A stretch of DNA of 64,000 nt from Rahnella laticis (GCF_015644585.1 NZ_JADOBI010000009.1:63498-127497); one strand, 5' to 3'; positions 18,019 through 27,014 are shown, numbered from the stretch's first letter. Translations and numbers: made by a program. Notes: a model not told the origin generated them from the letters alone.

Positions 18019-18252
18019 ATGAAAAAACTCTTATTCATCATCATGGTTGCAGCGCTGTCGGGCTGCGTGAATCATCATCACGAACCGCAAAGACGTCAGA
18101 CCGGAATGGCGAATCCGGCGGCGGTTTATTGCCATGAAAGAGGCGGCAGATCGGTGAATATTGAAACGCAGCAGGGCGTCAGGACGGATTGCGTATTCCC
18201 TGACGGCAGACACATCGACGAATGGGAGTTGTACCGCCACGACCACCGCTAG
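18019..18252 (+). CDS. Small DUF333 lipoprotein
   Basis: The 77-residue product has a lipoprotein signal peptide with the lipobox LSGC, so Cys16 is the predicted lipidation site. The mature part (MANPAAVYCHERGGRSVNIE, then DCVFPDGRHIDEWELYRHD) is the DUF333 pattern. Some annotations call this family hemolysin-like; no lytic activity follows from the sequence. The His-rich stretch after the lipid anchor (NHHHEPQ) is unusual and could bind metal. AAGGCTCAG precedes the ATG and a terminator follows after 19 bases. Confidence 0.8.
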   Translation: MKKLLFIIMVAALSGCVNHHHEPQRRQTGMANPAAVYCHERGGRSVNIETQQGVRTDCVFPDGRHIDEWELYRHDHR

Positions 18253-18271
18253 GTCAGAGGCTTTGTGCCGG

Positions 18272-18302
18272 AAAGGCTTTCCCCGAAAGAGGAAAGCCTT
18301 TT
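18272..18302 (+). terminator. Terminator of the DUF333 gene
   Basis: The stem AAAGGCTTTCC / GGAAAGCCTTT (about 18272-18282 with 18291-18301) with an eight-base loop is followed by six T. It also faces the convergent end of the first fimbrial operon 26 bases away. Confidence 0.85.
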
Positions 18303-18327
18303 TTATGGATATGTTGTAAGCGCTCAC

Positions 18328-19338
18328 TTACTGGTAGGAAAACGTTATTCCGGCCAGTGCGTTAGCGGTGCCCGGAACGACATCCCCCATACGGATATAC
18401 CGCGCCTGAAAGGGAAGAGACAGCGTCTGTGCCGTACTCGTAGTCTGAATAAAGAACTGATTCAGAGTGCCGGATGCCGAACTGTCCTTACCGAGAGTGA
18501 CCGGCGTACCGTTATACAGAAACTGCACGCCAATACCGGAGGCGGTGGAATCCGCCGTCAGCGAAACCGCGGAAGAGAAATTAGTGGGATGAGTCTGGTC
18601 ACTGACGGTCGCATTTACAGAAACCTGCTGGTCGCACGACAGCGAAATGTTGAAACCGCCCGACGGCGATGTGCTGCCCACCGCAGGCAGTGAACGAACG
18701 TCTACTGCGCCGAGATCGACATTGGCGGTTTTCGTCAGCACGGTACAGCCGGTGGCGCTGACCGTAATTGTCGTCGGATTAATGATCACTTTTGCCGTCA
18801 CGGTTTCGTTATTTTTGACCGTCAGCAGTGCCGCATTCAATGTTTTGGTGGTGTAAACACCGGTCGCCAGCGTCTGGCTGGTTTTCACAAACGTGACCTT
18901 TGCCGACCAGCCTAACTTGGTGGCATAACCACTGGTGCCCGCTGCCGGATAAGTCTGCGTCTGCGCGCTTTGCAATGGCATATAGGTGGTGCCGTTGTAG
19001 TCTTTCAGGCCGAGAATAAAGCCCACGCCCTGCACGCCGGTTTCGAAAACGGTATAGTTTGCGCCATCGACCGTCACGGTCATGCCGGTGGAAATCATAC
19101 CGCTGCCCGGCTCCATCGTGCCGGTCTGACAGGTCCACACCAGCCCGCACCAGACCACTTCCTCGACGTTGGCCGTCGCGCTCCAGGTCGAGCCGATAAT
19201 TTTGCCCGGTACGACGGAATCCGCCGGGCCGGAGAAGCTCATCGGTTGTGGCGAAAGCGTGATGTCAGATGTCCAGCTTGCGGCTAAAACGCCGGTCGCC
19301 GAACACATCCATAAAAGAGAAATCAGAAATAAACGCAT
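18328..19338 (-). CDS. Fimbrial tip adhesin, two-domain (operon 1)
   Basis: The 336-residue protein has a signal peptide (to about residue 19, LAASW) and two parts: an N-terminal receptor-binding-like domain (about 20-185) containing paired cysteines in WCGLVWTC, and a C-terminal pilin domain from about 195 (VSATGCTVLTKTANVDLGAV, ISLSCDQQ), which ends with the beta-strand ITFSYQ typical for donor-strand exchange. This is the layout of FimH-like tip adhesins. Its receptor is not predictable. It is the last gene of the operon, and its start overlaps the previous stop by one base (TAATG). Confidence 0.85.
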   Translation of the reverse strand: MRLFLISLLWMCSATGVLAASWTSDITLSPQPMSFSGPADSVVPGKIIGSTWSATANVEEVVWCGLVWTCQTGTMEPGSGMISTGMTVTVDGANYTVFETGVQGVGFILGLKDYNGTTYMPLQSAQTQTYPAAGTSGYATKLGWSAKVTFVKTSQTLATGVYTTKTLNAALLTVKNNETVTAKVIINPTTITVSATGCTVLTKTANVDLGAVDVRSLPAVGSTSPSGGFNISLSCDQQVSVNATVSDQTHPTNFSSAVSLTADSTASGIGVQFLYNGTPVTLGKDSSASGTLNQFFIQTTSTAQTLSLPFQARYIRMGDVVPGTANALAGITFSYQ

Positions 19339-19859
19339 TATTGGTACTCCATTACCCAGGTTGCCACAGCAGAAACACTGCCGGGATTGACGGTTTCACC
19401 GTTTGCCACCAGACGCGCGAAAAACTTCATCTGCACCGTCTCCGCGCCCGCACTTCCGTAGGCTTCGGTTGACGTGCCAAGTGGAATAGCGGTGCTGCGG
19501 TTATCCAGTAACTGCACGGCCACACCGGTCGCGCCGTTGTCTTCGGTTTTTAAAAGCTCCGGATTCTGAGGATCCGGCGTTCCGGTAAACGAGATTTTGA
19601 CGCCGGAGAACGTCGGGCCACAGTCTTCCAGATTGATGGAAAACGGCGTTTTGACGTTGCTGACTGCGCCGTCCGCACCGAACTGGCGTGTCGCCACTGT
19701 GCCCAGCGGCACCGTGATTTCCTTTGAATCCGCCGACACCGTGCAGGTGTTGCCGTAAATCGAACCGGTCACCGACACCAGCACGTCGTAGGCGCTGACC
19801 GGCGTGGAAATCAGCCCGACCAGCGCGGCGAATCCGGCGAAACGTAACATTACTGGCAT
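19338..19859 (-). CDS. Minor fimbrial subunit (operon 1)
   Basis: The 173-residue protein has a signal peptide (to about residue 23), a conserved pilin Cys pair (GNTCTVSAD and LEDCGP) and the C-terminal strand VATWVMEYQ with penultimate Tyr. It resembles FimF/FimG-like adaptors located between shaft and adhesin. It overlaps the usher gene by 10 bases and the adhesin gene by one base, which indicates translational coupling. Confidence 0.88.
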   Translation of the reverse strand: MPVMLRFAGFAALVGLISTPVSAYDVLVSVTGSIYGNTCTVSADSKEITVPLGTVATRQFGADGAVSNVKTPFSINLEDCGPTFSGVKISFTGTPDPQNPELLKTEDNGATGVAVQLLDNRSTAIPLGTSTEAYGSAGAETVQMKFFARLVANGETVNPGSVSAVATWVMEYQ

Positions 19860-22384
19860 ATCACCTCCTGTGAATAAAGGCCGGTCTGTGCATTGTAATC
19901 ACGCTTGTTCAGCTGATATTTCGCCGTACAGGATTTGCCGTTGCCGGTTCCCCAGACGGCTCTGACTGAACCGCTTTCCGGCAAACCGGACAAATACAGG
20001 CTGCCGTTATCGCCGACAATGCTGCTGCTGTCGTTTTTGTCATCCAGCAGCGAAACCACGGTGCCGAAAGGCAGAACGCCGTTTTTGTTGCGGATAACCA
20101 GCATGGCTTTCAGGCCGACGCGGGTCGGAATGGTCGCCCGGACCAGCGCGCCTTCGGTCGGTGTCGCATTGATCACCGCGTTATCCAGCTCGACGTCATT
20201 GCCCGTCGTGGTCACATCCAGCTCCACGCGGTTAACGCGGTAAGGCGTGGCGTAAGGGATGACCGCATAACCGCGGCTGTCGGTTTTAATCCCTTTGTGA
20301 TTACGGATTGCAACATTTGCAGCGCCGGGCGCTTTCACCAGAATATTGGTGTTACCCAGCGGCTGGCTGAGCGTCAGGCCATTTTCATGCAATACCGCGC
20401 CGCCGCTCATGCCGTAGCTCAGATTGCGCGAGTTGCCGGAGTAGCTGTAACCGAGGTTGTAATCGCCCCATTGCCCCTGATATTGCAGCGCGGTATCGCC
20501 GCCGTATTGCTGCTGTTTGCTGTAACGCTGGTTCACGCTGTAATACAAATTGTCTTTGCCCGGTACATAACCGCTCAGCCCGACGCTATGGGTCGCGCCG
20601 CCAGCGTCAGACTGCGTGGCGCTGTAGCGTGCCCGCGTTGAAAGTGCCGGATTGCCCAGCGGCACCGACAATGACAGCGACACAATGTTGTCTTTCTGAT
20701 TGTCGTAAAGGCTGGTGCTGCGCTGGAAATTCACCCCGACCGAAACGTCTTTAAACGTATTGTTCCAGGAGAACTGAATGCCCTGCGTCGATTTCTGCGT
20801 GTTCCAGTACGTCTGCTGATCCCATGACAGTGAAACGGATCCCAGATTTTCCATCGGCTGTGACAACATCAGCTGATTTTTGGATTTGCGCGACATTCTC
20901 AGGTCGTACACGTTTTCGTAACTGGTGGTGACCGTGCCGTCGCTTTCCGTCACCTGCGTCGATGTCCCGCCGTTCATGCCTTTGTAGGTCGTATCGCTGA
21001 GGGTATAAAACCCTTCGGTCGAGAAGCGCCATGAGTAGAAATTCAGGCGCGTGCCGACGTCGTTAATCAGCTTGCTGTAACGCAGGCGCACGGAATCCCC
21101 GTTGTAACTGTTGCCGTCCGCCAGCGTGCTGCGGGCGTGGATCAGATCCAGTGAGTACGCGCCGAAACTGCCCATGTTCTGCCCGACGCCCAGCGCCACG
21201 CCGGTATAATCTTGTGATAACTGCGTGCCGCCGTAGAACGTCAGGCCATATTTCCAGCCCCAGAACATCTCGCCCTGCATAAACGCCGGTGATTCCTGAT
21301 TGGACGTCGGGCGGAATTTCCCGGCACCCAGCGAATATTTAAACTGCCCGGCGCGCACCAGATTGGGCACGCTGGCAAACGGCACGGAATACTGCGTTTT
21401 GCTGCCGTCGTTTTCGGTGATGGTGACCGACAGATCGCCGCCGGAGGCCGTCGGGTATAAATCTTTTAAAACAAACTCACCGGCTGAAACCGACGTCTGA
21501 TAGATGATGTTGCCGTTCTGGCGCACCGTAACCGTCGCATTGCTGCGCGCAATCCCGCGGATTTCCGGCGCGTAGCCGCTCAGGCTGGCGGGCAGCATAT
21601 TGTCGTCAGTGCTGAGCGCCACACCACGCAGGCTGACGGAATCAAAGATCTGCGCCGACGTGTAGGTTTCACCCGCATAAAACTGCGCGCGCAGGGCAGG
21701 CAAGTCGCGCTGTAACCAGGTTTGTACGTGCGTCAGCTCGTTGTTTTCTTTGGTCCACGTTGTGAAATCACGCAGACGCCACGCCCCCAGATTGACGCCA
21801 CTGTTCAGGCTGGCAAACAGCTGCTCACGGTCGGCGCTGCTTTCGCCCTGATACTGGTTATTGGCGCCGTTCACGACGTAATTAAACCAGGCCGACGTAA
21901 TCCCCGATTCCCAGCTTTGCGGGCTGACATAGCCGCGCGGTAAATTCAGCATGAAACGCTGCGGAACGGAGACATTCACGGTCAGCGTTTTCTGGTCGAA
22001 ATCAATCTGCGTTCCCGGAAAATAATGATTCAGGAAATAACATTTTTGCGTCAGCGGCATGGCGTTGCCCTGAGCCTGCCCGGCATCAATGCCCATCGCG
22101 GCAATTTGTTCCGGCGTTAAGCAGGGCGCTGGCGCGGATTTCGCATTCTCTTTATCGACATCAAAAGTAATATTGCCGGTGAATGCATAATTGTTATTAA
22201 CGTAAACATTAATATTGTATTCACCCGGAGGTAATTCACCTCCCGCATTTACCCAGGAAAGATCGGCAATATTAGATCCTTCACCATTAAGAAATGCCGG
22301 ATTAAATTGCAAATCGTTTTCTGCGCACACAGCACTTCCCATCAGGTTTAAAGAAACCAGGGCACAAACGATTTTAACCTTCAC
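19850..22384 (-). CDS. Outer-membrane fimbrial usher (operon 1)
   Basis: The 844-residue protein is a FimD/PapC-type usher: signal peptide (about 1-21), N-terminal subunit-recruiting domain (DLQFNPAFLNGEGSNIADLS), 24-stranded beta-barrel with plug domain inserted near residues 220-330 (GYAPEIRGIARSNATVTVRQ), and C-terminal domains with the Cys pair of the last segment. It catalyses ordered assembly and export of pilins delivered by the chaperone. The full family length is present without interruptions. It begins 58 bases after the chaperone gene. Confidence 0.93.
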   Translation of the reverse strand: MKVKIVCALVSLNLMGSAVCAENDLQFNPAFLNGEGSNIADLSWVNAGGELPPGEYNINVYVNNNYAFTGNITFDVDKENAKSAPAPCLTPEQIAAMGIDAGQAQGNAMPLTQKCYFLNHYFPGTQIDFDQKTLTVNVSVPQRFMLNLPRGYVSPQSWESGITSAWFNYVVNGANNQYQGESSADREQLFASLNSGVNLGAWRLRDFTTWTKENNELTHVQTWLQRDLPALRAQFYAGETYTSAQIFDSVSLRGVALSTDDNMLPASLSGYAPEIRGIARSNATVTVRQNGNIIYQTSVSAGEFVLKDLYPTASGGDLSVTITENDGSKTQYSVPFASVPNLVRAGQFKYSLGAGKFRPTSNQESPAFMQGEMFWGWKYGLTFYGGTQLSQDYTGVALGVGQNMGSFGAYSLDLIHARSTLADGNSYNGDSVRLRYSKLINDVGTRLNFYSWRFSTEGFYTLSDTTYKGMNGGTSTQVTESDGTVTTSYENVYDLRMSRKSKNQLMLSQPMENLGSVSLSWDQQTYWNTQKSTQGIQFSWNNTFKDVSVGVNFQRSTSLYDNQKDNIVSLSLSVPLGNPALSTRARYSATQSDAGGATHSVGLSGYVPGKDNLYYSVNQRYSKQQQYGGDTALQYQGQWGDYNLGYSYSGNSRNLSYGMSGGAVLHENGLTLSQPLGNTNILVKAPGAANVAIRNHKGIKTDSRGYAVIPYATPYRVNRVELDVTTTGNDVELDNAVINATPTEGALVRATIPTRVGLKAMLVIRNKNGVLPFGTVVSLLDDKNDSSSIVGDNGSLYLSGLPESGSVRAVWGTGNGKSCTAKYQLNKRDYNAQTGLYSQEVICQ

Positions 22385-22442
22385 GATATTACGCCTTACT
22401 TTATATTTTGCGGCTTCCGCTGCCGGTGACTTTACCCGAAAC

Positions 22443-23123
22443 TCATTTCACCAGCGGATAGGTCATCGCCGGTGTCCAGGCCCCGAAATCATTGATGGTC
22501 TGGTAGCTGAACTCACGGGCGCTGCCAAAAGACTCTTCCAGCGTGACGCTGCCTTTCGGCGGGATCATCACCGGTTTTACGGCTTTACCGTCCACGGTTA
22601 AATTCACGGTGGTGAGGTAATAAGGCGTCGGGTTATTGAGCTTAATTTTTCCCTGACGGAATTCTCCCCGGACACGTTTCCAGGCTTCATTCACATTTTC
22701 ATTCAGCCCTTCAGGGCGGTAAAACACTTTAATCCGGTTCGCCGAGGCAAACTGTAAGGTATTTCCTGTGGCGTGCTTGCCATCCTGTGGAATGGCTTTG
22801 ACGGTCAGCCAGTAAAGCGTTTCGCGATCTGCCGGTAATTGTTTGCCGTTAAAGATGACTTTCACGACGCTTTCGGTTGACGCTTTTAAAACATATAACG
22901 GCGGCGTAATAACAAAATCATTCGTCCGGTTGCCGGATTCATCTTCTACCCATGACTGAATAAGAAACGGCGAATCCTTGCTGGTATTTCTGACATCCAT
23001 TGACGATTGTTTGGCGGCGGCGGAATACACCATCCGCGTGGCGCCTAATCCTACGCCCCCGGCATAAACGGCTGACGACGTGAGTGAAGCGGCCAGTACG
23101 ACATAAGAAGCTAACTTGTGCAT
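22443..23123 (-). CDS. Periplasmic fimbrial chaperone (operon 1)
   Basis: The 226-residue protein has a signal peptide (MHKLASYVVLA to about residue 21) and the two immunoglobulin-like domains of FimC/PapD chaperones. Visible are the N-terminal strand GVGLGATRMVYSAAAKQSS, the family signature YWLTVKAIP, and the block RIKVFYRPEGL with the conserved Arg/Lys region that anchors the pilin C-terminus. The ATG at 23123 follows AAGGGAA; 12 upstream codons are in frame but lack a signal-peptide character. A hairpin separates it from the pilin gene. Confidence 0.92.
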   Translation of the reverse strand: MHKLASYVVLAASLTSSAVYAGGVGLGATRMVYSAAAKQSSMDVRNTSKDSPFLIQSWVEDESGNRTNDFVITPPLYVLKASTESVVKVIFNGKQLPADRETLYWLTVKAIPQDGKHATGNTLQFASANRIKVFYRPEGLNENVNEAWKRVRGEFRQGKIKLNNPTPYYLTTVNLTVDGKAVKPVMIPPKGSVTLEESFGSAREFSYQTINDFGAWTPAMTYPLVK

Positions 23124-23148
23124 AGCAATTCCCTTTTGCGGTGAATCA

Positions 23149-23170
23149 GGTCCGGCCATCCGGCCGGACC
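23149..23170. terminator. Hairpin between pilin and chaperone genes (operon 1)
   Basis: A perfect 9-bp stem GGTCCGGCC / GGCCGGACC (23149-23157 with 23162-23170) with loop ATCC lies in the 68-base gap. No U-run follows, so complete termination is unlikely. It could stabilise the 3' end of an abundant pilin mRNA and lower expression of the downstream genes, as known for pap-type operons. Confidence 0.5.
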
Positions 23171-23191
23171 GCGGTAATGACAGACTAAAAA

Positions 23192-23767
23192 TTACAGATA
23201 GGTCAGCGTGTAAGTCGCAACGGCGCTTGCGTCACCGGCGGTCGCCGTCCCTTTAGGCGAATAGTATTTCGCGCTGAAGTTCAGGGTGTTTTCGCCGTTA
23301 CGCAGGGCCGTTGCACTGGAGGCTTCGCCCAGGTTTACCACGGTGCCTTTTTCGTCATAAAGACGGATGGCCACGTTTTGCGCCGTGCCGGTGCCGCCGT
23401 TAGAACCCGCCGCCAGGCTTGAGCTGTCGTTGGCGTCAGCGGTACCGGTGAAGGTCACGGCTGCGGTGGTGGAAACGGTGCTGTCACAATCTTCCAGTAC
23501 GATAGAGAAGCTTTTTGACGTGCTGGCTACGCTGCCGGCGGTGGCCAGAGAGGCAGTACGCACCTGACCCATATCGACATCAATGTTGGCGCTGTTGCTG
23601 CCCAGCGCGCAGGCGGCGGTCACGACGCTGCCGTTGAAGTTCACGGTGCCGCCGTCGACGACAACCGGAACCGGAGTTTCATCGACTGCCATAGCCTGAC
23701 CGGCGAAAACCAGCGTGGCCGCGATCAGTGATTTAGCGATTAATGATTTAGTGGTGTGTAATTTCAT
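23192..23767 (-). CDS. Major fimbrial subunit (operon 1)
   Basis: The 191-residue pilin has a signal peptide to about residue 27 (QAMA) in which the segment KSLIA is present twice in tandem. The mature part has the type 1 pilin features: Gly/Asn-rich N-terminal extension (GGTVNFNGSVVTAACALG), the Cys pair (AACAL and LEDCDS), and the C-terminal donor-strand partner VATYTLTYL. It is the first gene of the operon and probably the most expressed one. AT-rich DNA with the regulator gene at 23822 lies upstream on the same strand. Confidence 0.9.
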   Translation of the reverse strand: MKLHTTKSLIAKSLIAATLVFAGQAMAVDETPVPVVVDGGTVNFNGSVVTAACALGSNSANIDVDMGQVRTASLATAGSVASTSKSFSIVLEDCDSTVSTTAAVTFTGTADANDSSSLAAGSNGGTGTAQNVAIRLYDEKGTVVNLGEASSATALRNGENTLNFSAKYYSPKGTATAGDASAVATYTLTYL

Positions 23768-23821
23768 CTTAAAATTTCCATTTTTAATTTATTGCTAAGT
23801 GTTGCTCTTAATACGGCAGAA

Positions 23822-24424
23822 TTAACTGGTTAGAAAAATCAGCAGATCTGTCTTATTCCTGAGCCCGAGTTTTCTTGTCGCCGAGCTTTTTAATGCACTG
23901 ACCCGACGATAAGAGAGTTTTTCCGTTGCCGCGATGCGGCGTAAGTCCTGCCCGTTTCTTAATTCTTTCAATACTTTCCACTCAATAGGCGTCAGGGATA
24001 ACGCAGCAGGTTTAGATCTTGGCCGGTAACGTGAATCCACCAATTTCATAATATTTGCATGCCAGTTATACATCGGCTCTTTCAGTGAAATAAAAGCATC
24101 GACATCTCCGCGCACCCATAACAATGAGCTGGTATGTACTGAGTACATACAAATAACCATATGCGGATGACTAAGTTTGATTTTGTTAATAAACTTTAAT
24201 GTGTCGAAGCCAGCGTTACATTTTTCAGGTTCCGAGAGAAATACGAGATCTATTCGTGTTTTTTCTAAAACCATATCAAGAACTTGATAATCACGAACAG
24301 AGGCTTTTATCCTTAATTTAGAACCCATGACTTGCAATAAGGAGGCTATTCCCTGCCGGGCATAGTGGTCGTCTCCCATTAATGCAATATCCGTGATTCC
24401 CCCGGGTTCAAATATGCTTTCCAT
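23822..24424 (-). CDS. LuxR-family regulator with receiver-like domain (fimbrial)
   Basis: The 200-residue protein has an N-terminal domain that resembles a degenerate response-regulator receiver (TDIALMGDDHYARQGIASLL) and a C-terminal LuxR/NarL-type helix-turn-helix (LTPIEWKVLKELRNGQ, LSYRRVSALKSSATRKLGL). It lies immediately upstream of the pilin gene on the same strand, where FimZ-like and related fimbrial regulators are found, so control of operon 1 is likely. GAGGGGATATT precedes the ATG. The acceptor Asp cannot be assigned safely, so activation by phosphorylation is uncertain. Confidence 0.8.
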   Translation of the reverse strand: MESIFEPGGITDIALMGDDHYARQGIASLLQVMGSKLRIKASVRDYQVLDMVLEKTRIDLVFLSEPEKCNAGFDTLKFINKIKLSHPHMVICMYSVHTSSLLWVRGDVDAFISLKEPMYNWHANIMKLVDSRYRPRSKPAALSLTPIEWKVLKELRNGQDLRRIAATEKLSYRRVSALKSSATRKLGLRNKTDLLIFLTS

Positions 24425-25343
24425 AATATCCCCTCGATTGGTAATGCTAATGTAATATCTTTTAATAAACGATCAACAACATGATTAATCTGGCTGAAAA
24501 TAGGATTTATTCACTTATGATAGGTGATTTTTCGGAATGATCTTCTGAATAAATCTCACCTTCTGTTAATTTTTGGATTCTCTGACTTTGGGTAAAATGT
24601 GAAATTGCAGTAAAAATCACCATTCCGCGTTAAAATTGTTCAGAGTTATCCGTAGAAATATCCTAGTAATGACCGTTGAGTCTGAGATCTTCCTATTTAG
24701 AGGTATTCCTTGTTAATGCAGGTCTGGCCTGCTAAATGCTCCCTTTGTAATGCTTTCTTTCCCTTTTCGGTATGAGAATAATCATACAGAACAATCTTAA
24801 GTGTACTGTGCAGTTTATTAATGATTTGTAAAAACCGGAAAGCGGTTTGTCAGAGAACCCGCGTCCTTACTGACTAAACCTCACAATATGCACGAAATTT
24901 ATGCGTTTTCACCGGGCGCAAAACAAGTGTAACGGTGAGGGTTTTAATGGCTCAGGCCGCATTATTACTGGGTTCTTCTCTTTACCAATTTAATAACGGG
25001 CATAACAGCGCGGACATCCGTGTCTGTCGCGTTCAAGGGTGTCGTATGTCAGTATTTGTAAATGTCAAGGTGCGGGGTTCGTGCATTTATCGTGGAAGGA
25101 TAACGTTAAAAAATGCTTAATTCACACCTTTGCTCTTCTTCATAAGAAATAATATCTGATGTTTTTAAACGGGTATGCTTCATAAAGCATTCAGACGGTT
25201 ATGCTTAACTTCATAAAAAATCACACCTTATGAAAAGGTCTGTGGGCTGTAATGCGTCAATATAACCGCCCTTTAATGAACGAGCCGTAATGTAAGATAT
25301 TAATATTGCTTAATCAGATTAAGAACACGCAAGGCTGGCTATC
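24425..25343. other. About 0.9 kb AT-rich region without a clear gene
   Basis: This stretch between the LuxR-type gene and the ToxR-like module is AT-rich and lacks any recognisable protein-coding gene on both strands. The only candidate is a 57-codon frame from an ATG at 24947 with a good GGTGAGG site at 24934-24940 (MAQAALLLGSSLYQF...), which resembles nothing known and is not called. The size and composition suggest a control region for the fimbrial genes, possibly with H-NS binding; no defined operators were identified. Confidence 0.4.
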
Positions 25344-25454
25344 ATGAAAAATGAGACAAATCGCCAGTGGCGGCGATATACATTATTTATTTTATGCGTC
25401 AAATTACGCCTGAGTGAGTTCTTCTCATTTCTGCTGATCAGACTTTACGGTTAA
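25344..25454 (+). CDS. Possible 36-residue basic membrane peptide
   Basis: A short frame begins with ATG at 25344 and ends with TAA at 25454. The peptide starts MKNETNRQWRRYTLFILCVK and continues with a hydrophobic stretch (LSEFFSFLLIRLYG), so it could be a single-pass, positively charged membrane peptide. An AAGG lies nine bases before the ATG. It ends 37 bases before the ToxR-like gene. There is no homology that I recognise and such frames arise by chance; the call is weak. Confidence 0.25.
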   Translation: MKNETNRQWRRYTLFILCVKLRLSEFFSFLLIRLYG

Positions 25455-25491
25455 TTAAGGGACAGGGCGTTTATGCGCCGGCTATTTACCA

Positions 25492-26457
25492 ATGGAGCTT
25501 CCATGGATCGCCCATGAAGCACCCACGGAGTTTTTACCCACACGTATGCATAATCATTACATTATTAACGGGGTTGTTGAATTTCACCCGGCCACCAGTA
25601 CATTGCGTGATCTCAACGACCCTGACCACGTGGTTGTATTAAATTCACCGGCGGGGCGTTGTTTGCTGTTGCTGATTGAAAGAACCGGAACCATTGTCAC
25701 CCAGCACGAATTTCTGGATATCGTTTGGGCAAAGCGGGGAATGCTGGTGTCTTCTAATACCTTTTATCAGAACATTTCTATTCTGCGGAAAGGGTTAAAA
25801 AAGATTGGCCTGCCCGACGATCCGGTCGTCACTATTCCGCGCATCGGCTTAACGCTGGCCAGCGGCACGCACATCAAAAAACTGACCACAGAACAGCTGG
25901 TGGAAGTCAGTCATGAGAATGCGCACTTTATCGATGAGCAGTCGCTGAACCAGGAACTGAGGATCCTTCAGCAACAGGAAGGCGTGCATGAGGAAGAGGT
26001 TCCGGTATCCGGAGAACCGGCAGAGACGCCTGCGCAAGTATCGCCCGAACTGCGATCCGAACCGCCGCCTGTGCCGGTCGCAGAAGCCAAACCGGCACGC
26101 CGTTGTTCACGTCGTCAGTGGATGACCGGCGGCGTCAGCGCGTTGATTGCGCTCGTTATGCTAGGCGCTGCCACTCTGGTTTTGCGCAGCAACGACGACG
26201 GTCAGTTTTTTTCGCGTTACCACTTTCTGAAAACCACGCAGGGTTGCCACATTTTTCTGTCGGACGGCATTATTTCGCCGGAAGCCCGTGCGAACGCGCT
26301 TGAGCGTAGCAAACAGATCCCCGACGGCTGCAAAAGTTATCCCTGGGTCTACGTGACGCATTTGCCGTTGCTGCCAAGAACGTCGGTTATCCGTTGTGAT
26401 AAACCGATGACGGAACCGAATACCTGCATTTCTGATTATTTCTTTGAGGATAAATAA
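25492..26457 (+). CDS. Membrane-anchored winged-helix regulator (ToxR/CadC/PsaE type)
   Basis: The 321-residue protein has a cytoplasmic OmpR-type winged helix (about residues 22-125, with VVVLNSPAGRCLLLLIERTG and SNTFYQNISILRKGLKK), a Pro/Glu-rich linker (165-200), one membrane span at about 212-231 and a periplasmic part with four cysteines. The architecture is that of ToxR, CadC and the PsaE/MyfE regulators of Yersinia fimbriae. It is directly followed by a FidL-like gene, the usual partner. An internal ATG at 25546 (MHNHYIINGVVEFHP) is an attractive alternative start, because regulators of this type often begin near there; neither start has a good ribosome site. A short overlapping frame (25473-25517) with AAGGGA in front may drive coupled translation. 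Confidence 0.82.
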   Translation: MELPWIAHEAPTEFLPTRMHNHYIINGVVEFHPATSTLRDLNDPDHVVVLNSPAGRCLLLLIERTGTIVTQHEFLDIVWAKRGMLVSSNTFYQNISILRKGLKKIGLPDDPVVTIPRIGLTLASGTHIKKLTTEQLVEVSHENAHFIDEQSLNQELRILQQQEGVHEEEVPVSGEPAETPAQVSPELRSEPPPVPVAEAKPARRCSRRQWMTGGVSALIALVMLGAATLVLRSNDDGQFFSRYHFLKTTQGCHIFLSDGIISPEARANALERSKQIPDGCKSYPWVYVTHLPLLPRTSVIRCDKPMTEPNTCISDYFFEDK

Positions 26458-26937
26458 ATGAAGCTCAACCGTAAGGCCAAAATCCTGATCTCTGTCGCGG
26501 GAGCAGGGGTTGTGGCGGCGATTATTTATTCCTTCTGGCACAGTAACACGCTGGATAATTTCTCCTGCGCTGCCAGTTTGTCGCAGCATTATTCCGGTGA
26601 CAACGTGGATGTTTCATTAAGCTATACGGTACGCGGTACGTCGGGGATTATCAGTATTAACGGACGTTCACAAGCGCATCCCGATAAAGTGTTCAACCGT
26701 AAAATATCCTTCACGATGCATAAAGAAGGTGACGTTTATTTTATGACGTCAAAAAGTAATCTTAAATTTCCGGATGATAATGTGGATGACACCTGGCTGG
26801 GTGAGCATGAACCGGATTTTTTTGTTTATCCGGATAAGAGTATTTATATGCGCATTGATCAGCAGGAAAATAACAACTATCTGTTTATGATTGATACCAT
26901 TCCCACTTATGTATGCAAGAGTATCGAAGAAGAGTAA
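26458..26937 (+). CDS. FidL/PsaF-like membrane protein, partner of the regulator
   Basis: The 159-residue protein has one N-terminal membrane span (about 8-27) and a periplasmic domain with two cysteines (NFSCAAS, YVCKS). This form and the position directly after a ToxR-like gene (stop TAA immediately followed by ATG) match the FidL-like family and the PsaF/MyfF accessory proteins that protect or tune the membrane regulator. A shared bidirectional terminator follows. The assignment rests mostly on architecture and context. Confidence 0.72.
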   Translation: MKLNRKAKILISVAGAGVVAAIIYSFWHSNTLDNFSCAASLSQHYSGDNVDVSLSYTVRGTSGIISINGRSQAHPDKVFNRKISFTMHKEGDVYFMTSKSNLKFPDDNVDDTWLGEHEPDFFVYPDKSIYMRIDQQENNNYLFMIDTIPTYVCKSIEEE

Positions 26938-26956
26938 ACCAGGCAAATCAGAAATA

Positions 26957-26988
26957 AAAAAAGGTGCAGAATAATCTGCACCTTTTTT
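26957..26988. terminator. Bidirectional terminator between FidL-like gene and peptide gene
   Basis: A 14-bp stem (26957-26970 with 26975-26988) with loop ATAA carries six A on the left and six T on the right. It can end both the regulator operon on the plus strand and the secretion operon on the minus strand. Confidence 0.92.
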
Positions 26989-27014
26989 ATTTATTCATGA
27001 GACTCGTCAGGTTA

